In this document: piece by piece, positions 34,525-43,730 of the stretch | How positions within the stretch are numbered: position 1 is the first letter of the stretch | Layout: each line of letters begins with the position of its first letter | Origin: Aggregatilineales bacterium | GTDB taxonomy: Bacteria > Chloroflexota > Anaerolineae > Aggregatilineales > Phototrophicaceae | Direction of reading: 5' to 3' | DNA: 64,000 bases | NCBI GenBank assembly: GCA_030834905.1 | Contig: JAUQWZ010000021.1 | Location: forward strand, 393,683 to 457,682 | Made by a program: the position numbers and the translations under genes | The notes under the pieces: model-generated | The model's input: only the letters and a program-made list of their open reading frames with translations | Database searches by the model: none | Told to the model about the DNA's origin: nothing

Positions 34525-35271
34525 CTACACTGCTGTGACCAGGATGGGCGCGTCTTCGGTGACGACGATGGTGTGCTCGTACTGGCAGCCCAGCTTGCGA
34601 TCCTGCGTCTTCAGCGTCCAGCCGTCTTTGTCAGTGTAGATGCGTCCGCTGCCCAGCGTCAGGAACGGCTCCAGGGTGAAGACCATGCCGTTCACCAGCC
34701 GGTCTTTGGCGCGGTGGGTGTAGTAGTTGAAGACGTTGCGCGGCTCTTCATGCAGCTTGCGCCCAACGCCGTGTCCGTTCAGTTCGCGGATAACGTTGAC
34801 GCCGCGCTGCTTCGCCACGCGCTCGACCGCCGCGCCGATAGCGTTCATGCGCGCGCCCGCGCGGGCGGCGTCGATGGCGGCTTGCAGGGCTTCCTGGGTG
34901 CAGTCGCACAGCATCTGCACTTCCGGCGCGATGGGCGGCAGCGGCAGCGACGCGCCAGTATCGGCAAAGTAGCCGTCCAGTTCCGCCGATACGTCCACAT
35001 TGACGAGATCGCCTTCCTGAATGACGCGGCTGCCGGGGATGCCGTGAGCGACTTCATCGTTGATGCTGATGCACGTCCAGCCGGGATAATTATAGGTGAT
35101 GATGGGCGCTGAGCGCGCGCCGTGTCCGCTGAGAAACTGCTCGCCAATCGCGTCCAGCTCGGCGGTGGTGGTGCCGGGCTTGACCGCCTGAAGCATCTCC
35201 TGCAGGCACAACCCAACGATACGCCCGATTCGCATCAAGCCGAGCAGGTCTTTTTCTGATTCAATCGACAT
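34525..35271 (-). CDS. map: Type I methionine aminopeptidase
   Basis: 248 residues, normal for type Ia. It removes the N-terminal Met from nascent proteins. Metal ligands appear in order: SINDEVAHGIPG (Asp), VNVDVSAELDGYFADTGAS (Asp, Asp), NGHGVGRKLHEEP (His) and MVFTLEPFL (Glu), with a late Glu in CQYEHTIVVTE. AAAGGA precedes the ATG. It lies 27 nt downstream of degV, likely cotranscribed. Confidence 0.95.
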   Translation of the reverse strand: MSIESEKDLLGLMRIGRIVGLCLQEMLQAVKPGTTTAELDAIGEQFLSGHGARSAPIITYNYPGWTCISINDEVAHGIPGSRVIQEGDLVNVDVSAELDGYFADTGASLPLPPIAPEVQMLCDCTQEALQAAIDAARAGARMNAIGAAVERVAKQRGVNVIRELNGHGVGRKLHEEPRNVFNYYTHRAKDRLVNGMVFTLEPFLTLGSGRIYTDKDGWTLKTQDRKLGCQYEHTIVVTEDAPILVTAV

Positions 35272-35298
35272 CGATCATTCCTTTGTTTGCCGCAGCGG

Positions 35299-36174
35299 TC
35301 AGTCAGCCTCTTTGAACAGTTCTTCAAAGATGGACTGGGGCGCATAGACAACGCCGACCAAGCCGGGTCCGGTATGCGCGCCAAGTACCGGCGCAATCGG
35401 ACCGGTTGGCAGCCAGTGACATTCGAACATGTCGTCGAGCTTGTCGTGCAGGACTGCCGCGCCTTCGGGATAGTTGGCGTGCAGTACCTGCACTCGCAGC
35501 GCTGATCCGGGCGCGTGCTGTCTGGCGACCAGATCCGCCAGCATGGGGACGGATTTGCTGAGCGTGCGCCCTTTGGCGCGCTCGACATACTTGCCCTCGA
35601 TTTTGTCCACGCCAATGATCGGCTTAATGTCGAGGATTGTGCCCAGCAGCCCGCGCAAGTGGCTGATACGCCCGCCGTGAATCAGGTACTTGAGCGTCGC
35701 CAGCGTGAAAATTGTCTCGGTCGAATCGGTGATGATGCTCAGCAGGTTGAGAATCCGGTCAAGCTGCCAACCGGCTTTGATGGCGCGCAGCGCGGCTTCC
35801 ACGTGCCAGCCCTCAGCGCCGGAAAGGGTCTTGGTATCGTAGAAGGTGACGTTGGCTTCGGGCACCATCTGCGCGCCGAGTCTGGCGGCATTAATCGTGC
35901 CGCTTAAGCCCGACGAGATGTGGATCGAGAGAATATCAGGATCGTCTGCCGCAACCTGACGGTAGAGTTCGGCGAAATCGCCGGGCGCGGGCTGCGAGGT
36001 GGTGGGAAAGCTGCTGGTGCTTTCGAGAAGCTGGTAAAACTCATCCGGCTGAATGTCTATACCGCTGCGATAACTCTTGCCATCGAGGGTGAATACCAAC
36101 GGCACCGCATGGATGGTCAAGCCCTGGCGTTGTTCGGGGGAAAGATCAGCGCCGCTGTCAGTTACAACTTGCAT
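35299..36174 (-). CDS. DegV-family fatty-acid-binding protein
   Basis: 291 residues. DegV proteins (FakB in Firmicutes) bind a fatty acid for the FakA kinase. Hallmarks: VTDSGADLSPEQ at the N-terminus, TSQPAPGDFAELY, ISSGLSGTINAARLGA, and KYLIHGGRISHLRGLLGTILDIKPI, all typical. GAGGAAA precedes the ATG. No FakA (DAK2) gene is present in this window. Confidence 0.95.
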   Translation of the reverse strand: MQVVTDSGADLSPEQRQGLTIHAVPLVFTLDGKSYRSGIDIQPDEFYQLLESTSSFPTTSQPAPGDFAELYRQVAADDPDILSIHISSGLSGTINAARLGAQMVPEANVTFYDTKTLSGAEGWHVEAALRAIKAGWQLDRILNLLSIITDSTETIFTLATLKYLIHGGRISHLRGLLGTILDIKPIIGVDKIEGKYVERAKGRTLSKSVPMLADLVARQHAPGSALRVQVLHANYPEGAAVLHDKLDDMFECHWLPTGPIAPVLGAHTGPGLVGVVYAPQSIFEELFKEAD

Positions 36175-36261
36175 CAGTCTTATTTCCTCTATTAAATGGG
36201 CGAATTATCGTAGATTACGGCGCGGAATGCCAGCATCGAATCGGGCCGCCGCCGGAACTCA

Positions 36262-36270
36262 TGCTATACT
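36262..36270 (+). promoter_or_regulatory. Extended -10 element upstream of gatA
   Basis: TGCTATACT forms an extended -10 about 34 nt upstream of the gatA start; no good -35 is seen. Confidence 0.4.
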
Positions 36271-36303
36271 TTGCGCTGTTATCCAGCGACGTGTGAGACT
36301 ACG

Positions 36304-37779
36304 ATGACCGAACTGACCGACCTTACGCTGACACAGGCAGCGGACAAGCTGCGTTCCCGCGAGATTTCCTCGGTTGAGCTGACGCGCGCGGCGCTTGACC
36401 GGATTGAGAGACTCGATCCGTCGCTGGGCGCGTTCCTGACCGTCACCCGCGACCGCGCCCTGACCGACGCGCAGGCAGCCGACACCCTGCTGGGACAGGG
36501 CAGCGCGGCAGATAAGCCGCTGCTGGGCGTGCCGATGGCGATTAAGGATGTACTTTCAACCGCCGGAATCGAGACGACCTGCGGCTCGAAGATACTGGAC
36601 GGCTACGTGCCGGTGTTCACGGCGACCAGCGTGCAGCGGCTGGAAGACGCCGGCATGGTGATGCTGGGCAAGCTCAATATGGACGAGTTCGCGATGGGAT
36701 CATCCACCGAGAACTCGGCATACCAACTGACGCGCAATCCCTGGGACGCCGAGCGCGTGCCCGGCGGCAGCAGCGGCGGCAGCGCGGCGGCAGTGGCGGC
36801 GCGGATGGCGTTCGGGGCGCTGGGTACGGACACCGGTGGCAGCATTCGCCAGCCAGCGGCGTTCTGCGGCGTGGTGGGGCTGAAGCCCAGCTATGGGCGC
36901 GTCTCGCGCTATGGCTTGGTGGCGTTTGGCTCGTCGCTGGACTCGGCGGGACCGCTGGCGCGGACGGTGGAAGACGCCGCCAGCATTTTGCAGGTGATCG
37001 CCGGGCATGACGGGCGCGATTCGACCAGCATGAATGCCAGCGTGCCCGATTACCGGAGTCACCTGACGGGCGACACGCGCGGGCTGCGGATCGGCGTGCC
37101 GAAGGAGTACTTCATCGACGGCATGGAGCAGGAAGTCGCCGACGCGGTTCACGCGGCGATTCGCCATCTGGCGGGCTTGGGCGCGGAGATCGTCGAAGTG
37201 AGCCTGCCGCACACCGAATACGCGCTGCCGGTCTACTACATCATCGCCCCGGCGGAAGCCAGCGCCAACCTTGCCCGCTATGACGGCGTGCGCTTTGGTC
37301 CGCGCGTTGAGAAGGGCGAACTGTGGCAGACCTACAAAGCCACGCGCGGGCTGTTCGGGGCTGAAGTCAAGCGGCGGGTGATGCTGGGCACGTATGCGCT
37401 GTCGGCGGGCTACTACGACGCCTACTACGCCAAAGCGCAGCAGGTGCGGACGCTGATCAAGCGCGATTTTGACGCGGCGTTTGAGCAGGTGGACGTGATC
37501 GCCGCGCCGACGACGCCCAAGACGGCGTTCAAATTCGGTCAGAACACCAACGATCCGCTGGCGATGTATCTGGAAGACGTGTTCACGCTGCCGGGCAGCC
37601 TGGCAGGCGTGCCGGGGTTGAGCCTGCCGTGTGGCTTCGACAGCCTGAATCTGCCGATTGGTCTGCAACTGATCGGTCCCGCCTTCCGCGAGGAAGTGGT
37701 GCTGCGGGTGGGTCACGCCTACGAGCAGACGACGGAATGGCACCGGCGAAAGCCAGAAATAGTGCTGAGGACTGAGTAA
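36304..37779 (+). CDS. gatA: Asp/Glu-tRNA amidotransferase subunit A
   Basis: About 491 residues from ATG 36304. GatA is the glutaminase/amidase subunit of GatCAB, which makes Gln-tRNA(Gln) and Asn-tRNA(Asn). The Ser-cisSer-Lys triad is present: Lys in [10 protein letters not shown] and the serines in [14 protein letters not shown] and [16 protein letters not shown]-terminal [17 protein letters not shown] and GLQLIGPAF are GatA-specific. gatB and gatC are not adjacent, so the subunits are encoded apart. A purine-rich repeat begins near its stop codon. Confidence 0.95.
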   Translation: MTELTDLTLTQAADKLRSREISSVELTRAALDRIERLDPSLGAFLTVTRDRALTDAQAADTLLGQGSAADKPLLGVPMAIKDVLSTAGIETTCGSKILDGYVPVFTATSVQRLEDAGMVMLGKLNMDEFAMGSSTENSAYQLTRNPWDAERVPGGSSGGSAAAVAARMAFGALGTDTGGSIRQPAAFCGVVGLKPSYGRVSRYGLVAFGSSLDSAGPLARTVEDAASILQVIAGHDGRDSTSMNASVPDYRSHLTGDTRGLRIGVPKEYFIDGMEQEVADAVHAAIRHLAGLGAEIVEVSLPHTEYALPVYYIIAPAEASANLARYDGVRFGPRVEKGELWQTYKATRGLFGAEVKRRVMLGTYALSAGYYDAYYAKAQQVRTLIKRDFDAAFEQVDVIAAPTTPKTAFKFGQNTNDPLAMYLEDVFTLPGSLAGVPGLSLPCGFDSLNLPIGLQLIGPAFREEVVLRVGHAYEQTTEWHRRKPEIVLRTE

Positions 37780-38300
37780 AGACGGTAAAAGAAGTAGAGC
37801 AAGTAAGGAAAGTAAAAAAGGTGTAAGGGGTACGATTGATGTAATCGCGCCGGAGCCAAATGCAATTCCACAAAATAACACAGATTTTCCGTAGGGACAC
37901 GACAATGTCGTGTCCTTTTTGCGGGGGATAATGCGCCGAAACCGCGCCGGAGCCAAATGCAATTCCACAAAATAACACAGGTTTTCCGTAGGGATACGAT
38001 ACATCGTGTCCGTTTTTTGCGCGGGCAGACACGACGGTGTCGTGTCCCTACGGGCGTATACGATGTCGCGCGACATTGTCGTGTCCGTTTTTGTGCGGGC
38101 GGACACGACGGTGTCGTGTCCCTACGGGCGCATATGATGTCGCGCGACATTGTCGTGTCCGTTTTTTGCGCGGGCGGACACGACAAAGCATACGCAGTAT
38201 GCAGCATACGCAGTATGCACGTGTCCCTACGGGCGCATACGATGTCGTGCGACATTGTCCTGTCCCTACAATGTTCCGGCGGGCAATATACGTTAAACTT
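37776..38300. repeat. Intergenic repeat array left of the methyltransferase
   Basis: A 567-nt gap without a gene. It holds, in order: an AGTAAAAGAAGT purine repeat (37776-37820); unit A, starting CGCGCCGGAGCCAAATGC, at 37847 and again at 37943 (96-nt period); a GTAGGGACACG palindrome; and three tandem copies of a 74-75-bp unit starting at 38006, 38081 and 38155 (GTGTCCGTTTTTTG...). The third copy is interrupted by two copies of GCATACGCAGTATGC. Reading frames here on both strands are repeat artefacts. Confidence 0.85.
37889..38051 (+). repeat. Left direct repeat flanking the methyltransferase
   Basis: About 163 bp from CCGTAGGGACACG to GTCCCTAC. It matches 40014-40177 almost base for base in the same orientation, including the internal CGGAGCCAAATGCAATT and the GTAGGGATACGATACATCG palindrome. 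Confidence 0.85.
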
Positions 38301-38346
38301 TACATAGATTCTTATGTAACCGAACGCTGCCCGTTTGGAGTGAACC

Positions 38347-40019
38347 ATGCCCCCGATCAACACGCTGTACTACGGCGACAACCTCGATATTCTGCGGCGC
38401 TACGTGCCCGACGAAAGCGTCGATTTGATCTACCTCGACCCGCCGTTTAACAGCAACCGCAGCTACAACGTGCTGTTTAAGGACGAAAGCGGCAGAGAAG
38501 CCGACGCGCAGATCACGGCGTTTGACGACACCTGGCACTGGAGCCGGAGCGCCGAAGCCACCTACCACGCGCTGCTGACGGACGCGCCCGAACGGGTGAG
38601 CGCGGCTGTCGGGGCGCTGCGGACGATCATCGGCACCAACCAGATGATGGCGTATTTAGTGATGATGACGGCGCGGCTGGTGGAACTGCACCGCGTCCTC
38701 AAGCCGACAGGCAGCCTGTATTTACACTGCGATCCCACCGCCAGTCACTACCTGAAATTATTATTAGATACTATATTCGGGGGGGTAATTTCAGATCGGA
38801 GCTAGTTTGGAAGCGAACCAGCAGTCACAATGATGCAAGACGAAAATACGGTGATGTAAGCGATACGATCCTCTTCTATACAAAATCTGAACGGTATACA
38901 TTCAATGTTCAATATCAACCACATTCGGATGAATATGTAGAGAGTTTCTATCGGTTTGTTGATCAAAATGGCAGACGCTATCGGATAGATAACTTGACCA
39001 GCCCAAATCCACGTCCAAATTTGGTATATGAATACAAAGGATATAAGTCACATCATTTTCGCTGGAGAGTATCACGCGAAAAAATGGAGCAACTTGATGC
39101 AGAAGGTCGCTTATACTTCCCCAAAAACCCGGATGGGCGTATTCAACTCAAACGTTTTCTTGACGAAATGCCGGGGGTTCCTGTAGACAACGTTTGGGAT
39201 GATATAAGACCCATTCATGCCCATGCAGCCGAACGTCTCGGCTATCCCACACAAAAACCTCTCGCCCTCTTGGAACGCATCATTCAGGCGAGCAGCAATG
39301 AGGGCGACGTGGTGATGGATCCGTTTTGCGGCTGTGGTACGGCGGTGGCGGCGGCGCACAAGCTGGGGCGGGCGTGGATCGGCATCGACATCACCCATTT
39401 GAGCATCGCCCTGCTCAAATACCGGCTGACGGATATGTTCGGGCTGAAGGCGGGGACGGATTATCAGGTGATCGGCGAGCCGGGGGACGTGGGCGCGGCG
39501 CGGCAGTTGGCGGGGGATGACCGCTACCAGTTCCAGTGGTGGGCGCTGTCGCTGGCGCGCGCCAAGCCGCTGGGCGGGACGGACGGCGGGCGATCCGGCA
39601 AGAAGGGCAGCGATAAGGGCGTGGACGGCGTGATCACCTTCGTGGACGATGGAACGGGCAAGCCGAAACGGGTGCTGGTGCAGGTCAAAAGCGGGCACGT
39701 CAAAAGCGGCGACGTGCGCGATCTGCGCGGCACAGTGGAGCGCGAAGGGGCGGCGCTGGGGCTGTTCATCACGCTGGAAGCGCCGACGCGCGACATGACC
39801 ACCGAGGCGGTGAGCGCCGGATTCTACCGGTCGCCGGGCTGGAACACCGATTACCCGAAGATACAGATTTTGACGATAGAGCAGCTATTGGGCGGCGAAA
39901 CGGCGCAGATGCCGCCAAATTACACGACGTTTAAGCAGGCGGGGCGGGTGCGCGGCGCGGCAGACGCGCATGACGTGCCGCTGTTTGGGGGGGAATCGTC
40001 CATCACAGACACGCCGTAG
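38347..40019 (+). pseudogene. Frameshifted (possibly phase-variable) beta-class DNA methyltransferase fused to an Mrr-like nuclease domain
   Basis: The first frame (38347-38805) starts at LYYGDNLDILRRYVP, has motif IV LDPPFNSNRSYN and reaches LLLDTIFGG, then hits a stop just after seven G (38779-38785). The second frame, in register from AAT at 38787, continues NFRSELVWKR without any stop to 40019. It supplies the target-recognition region, YPTQKPLALLERII, motif I DPFCGCGT, and a C-terminal domain with GVDGVITFVDD and VLVQVKSG, the D...QxK pattern of Mrr-type nucleases. Adding one G, or removing two, restores one protein of about 557 residues. Motif order IV-TRD-I is beta class (N6-adenine or N4-cytosine). 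The block 38755-39260 is markedly AT-rich while both ends are GC-rich. The stop codon lies in the flanking repeat. Confidence 0.85.
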
Positions 40020-40177
40020 GGACACGACATTGTCGTGTCCGGTTTTGCGCGGGGGATAATGCGCCGAAATCGCGCCGGAGCCAAATGCAATTTCACAAAA
40101 TAACACGGGTTTTCCGTAGGGATACGATACATCGTGTCCGTTTTTTGCGGGCGGACACGACATTGTCGTGTCCCTAC
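40014..40177 (+). repeat. Right direct repeat flanking the methyltransferase
   Basis: Near-identical to 37889-38051 in the same orientation (164 versus 163 bp). It holds the GGACACGACATTGTCGTGTCC and GTAGGGATACGATACATCG palindromes and GCGGACACGACATTGTCGTGTCCCTAC (in parts). It overlaps the methyltransferase stop codon. Confidence 0.85.
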
Positions 40178-40244
40178 TTGGCACTTTCGCGTGTTTGCGG
40201 TTCAATAGATGCTGTTTTGAGTTCCCCAATAAGGCAGCGTAACA

Positions 40245-41144
40245 ATGCAGCATCTTCCCTTCAATAAGCCCGGTCGCTTCTGGCGCGGCAACCTGCACAC
40301 CCATTCCACCCGTTCCGACGGGCAGTTAGCGCCGGAAGCGGTGTGCCGTTTCTACCAGGAGATGGGCTACGACTTCATCTCGATCACCGATCACTTTATG
40401 GCGCAGTTCAAGTACCCGATTACTGACACCCGCCCGCTGCGAACGGACGGCTTTACCACGCTGCTGGGCGCGGAACTGCACGCGGGCGCGACCAGCATTG
40501 GCGATATCTGGCACATTCTGGCGGTGGGGCTGCCGCACGATTTCGCGCCCAACCTGCCGGACGAAGATGGACCGGGGATCGCTGCCCGGGCGATGGCTGC
40601 CGGAGCTTTTGTCAGCGTCGCGCATCCAGCATGGTATTCGCTCAGCGAACAGGATGTGCTCGATCTGGGTCCGGTTCACGCGATTGAGACGATCAACGGC
40701 ATCTCGTTCGATCACAACGACCGGATCGACAGTTGGTACATGCTGGACGTGATGGTGGATCGTGGACATCGCTATTTTGCCCTGACGACCGACGACGCGC
40801 ATTTCCACCTCAAGCACAACGACCTGCTGCGCGGCTGGACGTATGTCAAAAGCGAAAGTCTCGACCCGGACTCGCTGCTGGCGGCGCTGCGGAACGGCTG
40901 CTATTACAACAGCACCGGCGCGATGATTCACGATATCCAGATGGAAGGCGAAAACCTGTACGTGCGCTGCTCGCCCGCCAGCAGCCTGTTTCTGACCGGG
41001 CGCGGATCGCGCTCGCAGTACATTCACGGCAACGGCATGATCGAAGCCGAATTTAACTGGAAGCGGCTGAACAGCCCGCACTGCCGCCTGACGGTGCGCG
41101 AGGCGAACGGGGCGCGGGCGTGGACGAACCCGATATTCCTATGA
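40245..41144 (+). CDS. PHP-domain metal-dependent phosphoesterase-like protein
   Basis: 299 residues. PHP motifs: NLHTHSTRSDG (I), DFISITDH (II), VSVAHPAW (III) and LTTDDAHFH (IV), giving the full set of His/Asp metal ligands. The C-terminal about 80 residues are beta-rich (LYVRCSPASSLFLTGRGS). Stand-alone PHP proteins hydrolyse phosphoesters or nucleotides; substrate unknown. Its stop overlaps the start of the PfkB gene (ATGA), so they are coupled. Confidence 0.88.
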   Translation: MQHLPFNKPGRFWRGNLHTHSTRSDGQLAPEAVCRFYQEMGYDFISITDHFMAQFKYPITDTRPLRTDGFTTLLGAELHAGATSIGDIWHILAVGLPHDFAPNLPDEDGPGIAARAMAAGAFVSVAHPAWYSLSEQDVLDLGPVHAIETINGISFDHNDRIDSWYMLDVMVDRGHRYFALTTDDAHFHLKHNDLLRGWTYVKSESLDPDSLLAALRNGCYYNSTGAMIHDIQMEGENLYVRCSPASSLFLTGRGSRSQYIHGNGMIEAEFNWKRLNSPHCRLTVREANGARAWTNPIFL

Positions 41145-42088
41145 GCGTGGTCTGCTTTGGCGAACTGCTGATTGACTTTGTGGCGCTGGAAACCGGTCTG
41201 ACGGTGGGCGAGGCGTCGGGCTTCCTCAAAGCGCCGGGCGGCGCGCCGGCTAATGTCGCTGTGGGCGCGGCGCGGTTGGGGCATGGCAGCGCTTTTCTGG
41301 GGCAGGTGGGCGACGATCCGTTCGGGCATTACCTCGAAGGCGTCCTGCGAGCCGATCAGGTCGATACGCGCGGGCTGCGGTTTTCGGCAGAGGCGCGAAC
41401 GGCGCTGGCGTTCGTCTCGCTGCGGGCAGACGGCGAGCGCAGCTTCAGCTTCTATCGCAACCCCAGCGCCGACATGCTGATGCGTCCCGAAGATGTGGTT
41501 ACGGACGTGATCGACGGTCAGACCATCTTCCATTTCGGCTCGATCACGCTGATCGGCGAGCCGAGCCGCAGCGCGACGCTGGCGGCGGTGGAACATGCGC
41601 GCTCGCGCGGGCTGCTCATCTCGTATGATCCGAATTTACGGATGGCGCTGTGGCAGGACGCCGACGCCGCCCGCGCGGGGATGCTCGCCGGGCTGGAATA
41701 CGCCAACATCGTGAAAGTGAGCGATGAGGAACTCGAATTCCTGACCGGATCGCAGAATCCCGGCGCGCTGTGGCGCGATGGCGTGGCGATCATCGTCGTC
41801 ACGCATGGACAGGGCGGCGCGACCATTTACACCCCGCGCGAGCGCTTTCTATCGCCCGGCTTTGCCGTCGAGACGGTGGATACGACCGGCGCGGGCGACG
41901 GCTTCGTCGCCGGGCTGATGCACGGCGTCCTGACCTACGGCGGCGATTACGCGCGGCATCTGGACGAGATCGCCCGCTTTGCCAACGCGGTTGGCGCGCT
42001 GACGACGACCAAACGCGGCGCGATTCCGGCGCTGCCGACGCTGGCGGAAGTTGAGGCGTTTCTGGCGGGGCATCCCCCTACGATTTAG
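41141..42088 (+). CDS. PfkB-family sugar kinase (fructokinase-like)
   Basis: 315 residues from ATG 41141, overlapping the PHP stop as ATGA. It has ICFGELLIDF-like start (VVCFGELLIDFVALE), GGAPANVAVGAARLG (sugar site), a mid-protein ISYDPNLRMALW, and the C-terminal anion-hole/catalytic DTTGAGDGFVAGL. The pattern fits bacterial fructokinases. Coupling to a PHP protein suggests shared sugar-phosphate metabolism, which is inference. Confidence 0.9.
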   Translation: MSVVCFGELLIDFVALETGLTVGEASGFLKAPGGAPANVAVGAARLGHGSAFLGQVGDDPFGHYLEGVLRADQVDTRGLRFSAEARTALAFVSLRADGERSFSFYRNPSADMLMRPEDVVTDVIDGQTIFHFGSITLIGEPSRSATLAAVEHARSRGLLISYDPNLRMALWQDADAARAGMLAGLEYANIVKVSDEELEFLTGSQNPGALWRDGVAIIVVTHGQGGATIYTPRERFLSPGFAVETVDTTGAGDGFVAGLMHGVLTYGGDYARHLDEIARFANAVGALTTTKRGAIPALPTLAEVEAFLAGHPPTI

Positions 42089-42181
42089 GCATCTTCGCAG
42101 GGACGAATCCTCATACAATCGGTGATAGGGGCGCATCGACGTGCGCCTCGCCATGATCGCCAACCACCGAGGGAAACGCCG

Positions 42182-43672
42182 ATGCAGCCCAAAATCTGCC
42201 CGCAGTGTGGCAGCCTGATGAAGCTGGATACCGCCAGCGCCGCCTACCGCTGTCCTGACTGCCGTCACACGGTCAGGAAACCCTACGAAAGCCTTGAGGA
42301 AGCAGAAGCGCGTATCCGCGCCAAAGGGGCGCGTCCCGCTGTCATTCTGACGCATCGCGGCGAAGTTGACCCGCGCGCCAAATCGGTGTTTGACACCGGG
42401 CACGATTATCTGTGGCAGGAGAACATCCCGGCAGCGATTCGCCAGTTTGAACGCGCCATCGAGATCCAGCCCGATTTTTCCGACGGACATTTATGGATCG
42501 CCAGGCTGACGGATGATGAAGCGGTCGAGCGCCATCATCTGGGCGAGATTCTCGCTCATGACATGGGGCATCCCGAAGCGCTGCGGCTGATGATGGTGCT
42601 CAACGGGCGGCTGACGCCGGAGCAGATCGCGCAAACCTATCACGCCGACTCGCCGGAATTGAGGCGAGCTGACAGCCCGATTGAGACGACAACCGACGTG
42701 CTGCTGTGTCCGGTGTGCGGTGGGCATCTGACGGCTGACGAGGAAGGCGCGGGGCGGGTGTACTGCCGCTTCTGCGGGCACGAGGAAGCGTTGAAAACGC
42801 CCGCGCAGGTTGGCGCGGACATACTCGGCATGGCGCTGCTGGAGCGCAGGACGCAGCGGACGCGCTGGGTGATCGGCGAACGGCTGCTGCACTGCAACCA
42901 GTGCGGCGCGGAACGCACCCTTCCGGCGCGGGTGCTGTCGCAGCTATGCCCGTTCTGCGGCTCGAACCACGTTATCATGCAGGACGCGCTGGCGTCGTTT
43001 GAGCAGCCGGATGGCATCGTGCCGTTTGCAGTCAGCGAGGCAGCCGCGAAGGATGCCATTCGCCAGAAGCTGACCGGGCTGGGTGAACGGCTGTACAGCG
43101 TTTTCGACGGCAACAAGATCGCCCGCGCCGCGCTGGACGGTCTGTATCTGCCCTTCTGGGTGTTCGATGCCGTGCTGGAAGTCTCGGTCACCACCACTGA
43201 CAAGCGCACACTGAATAGGGATCGCCGCTGGCTGCAATTGGGGAATACCGGCTACAGCCGCACCAAAACGATGGCTGGCATCAATGGCATGGCGATCTGC
43301 GCGGTAAAATCGCCGCCGCCAGCGCTGACTCGCGCGTTGGGGGAGTGCGATCTCGATACGATGCTGCCTTACGAGCCAAAGCTGCTGGCGAAGTATCCGG
43401 CGGAACTGTACGACATTGATTTTGACGCGGCTTCGCTGGAAGCGCGCGGGCGAATGTCTGAGCAGATGCGTGAAGATCAGCTTCGCTTCAAGCCGTCAGA
43501 GGTCGAGATGAGCGTTTCAACGCAGGTCATCCAGATGAGCTTTTCGCTGGTGCTGCTGCCGGTGTGGGTAGCGACGCTGTACGAGCGCGACGGCGACCGA
43601 CGGCTGGCGCTGGTCAACGGGCACAGCGGGCAGGTGGCGCTGGGCAAGGCGCAGAAACCAAATGCGGAATAG
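42182..43672 (+). CDS. Multi-zinc-ribbon protein with a TPR-like segment
   Basis: 496 residues from ATG 42182. Three Cys4 ribbons are visible: CPQCG...CPDC (near 6-27), CPVCGG...CRFCGHE (around 178-205) and CNQCG...CPFCGS (around 240-262). A helical repeat region (LWQENIPAAIRQFERAIEIQPDFSDGHLWIA) resembles one TPR. The C-terminal half has LPFWVFDA, YPAELYDIDFD and LVLLPVWVATLYERDGDRRLALVNGHSG, a pattern known from uncharacterised zinc-ribbon proteins, where it often precedes membrane helices; none are present here. Function unknown. Confidence 0.8.
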   Translation: MQPKICPQCGSLMKLDTASAAYRCPDCRHTVRKPYESLEEAEARIRAKGARPAVILTHRGEVDPRAKSVFDTGHDYLWQENIPAAIRQFERAIEIQPDFSDGHLWIARLTDDEAVERHHLGEILAHDMGHPEALRLMMVLNGRLTPEQIAQTYHADSPELRRADSPIETTTDVLLCPVCGGHLTADEEGAGRVYCRFCGHEEALKTPAQVGADILGMALLERRTQRTRWVIGERLLHCNQCGAERTLPARVLSQLCPFCGSNHVIMQDALASFEQPDGIVPFAVSEAAAKDAIRQKLTGLGERLYSVFDGNKIARAALDGLYLPFWVFDAVLEVSVTTTDKRTLNRDRRWLQLGNTGYSRTKTMAGINGMAICAVKSPPPALTRALGECDLDTMLPYEPKLLAKYPAELYDIDFDAASLEARGRMSEQMREDQLRFKPSEVEMSVSTQVIQMSFSLVLLPVWVATLYERDGDRRLALVNGHSGQVALGKAQKPNAE

Positions 43673-43730
43673 GGTTAGACGCGCCGCCCGAAAACGATAG
43701 AATAGCGCCTCGTTGAGAAGGGCATGATTC

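Noticed and set aside
38006..38235. Possible CRISPR array
   Set aside because: The unit is 74-75 bp with conserved whole-unit similarity and no separate unique spacers; internal palindromes explain the periodicity.
37583..38450. Overlapping reading frames of 110-210 residues on both strands between gatA and the methyltransferase
   Set aside because: They consist of translated palindromic and tandem repeats (repeating CPFLRGRTR/SCPYG-type words) and overlap gatA or the methyltransferase start; no coding signature.
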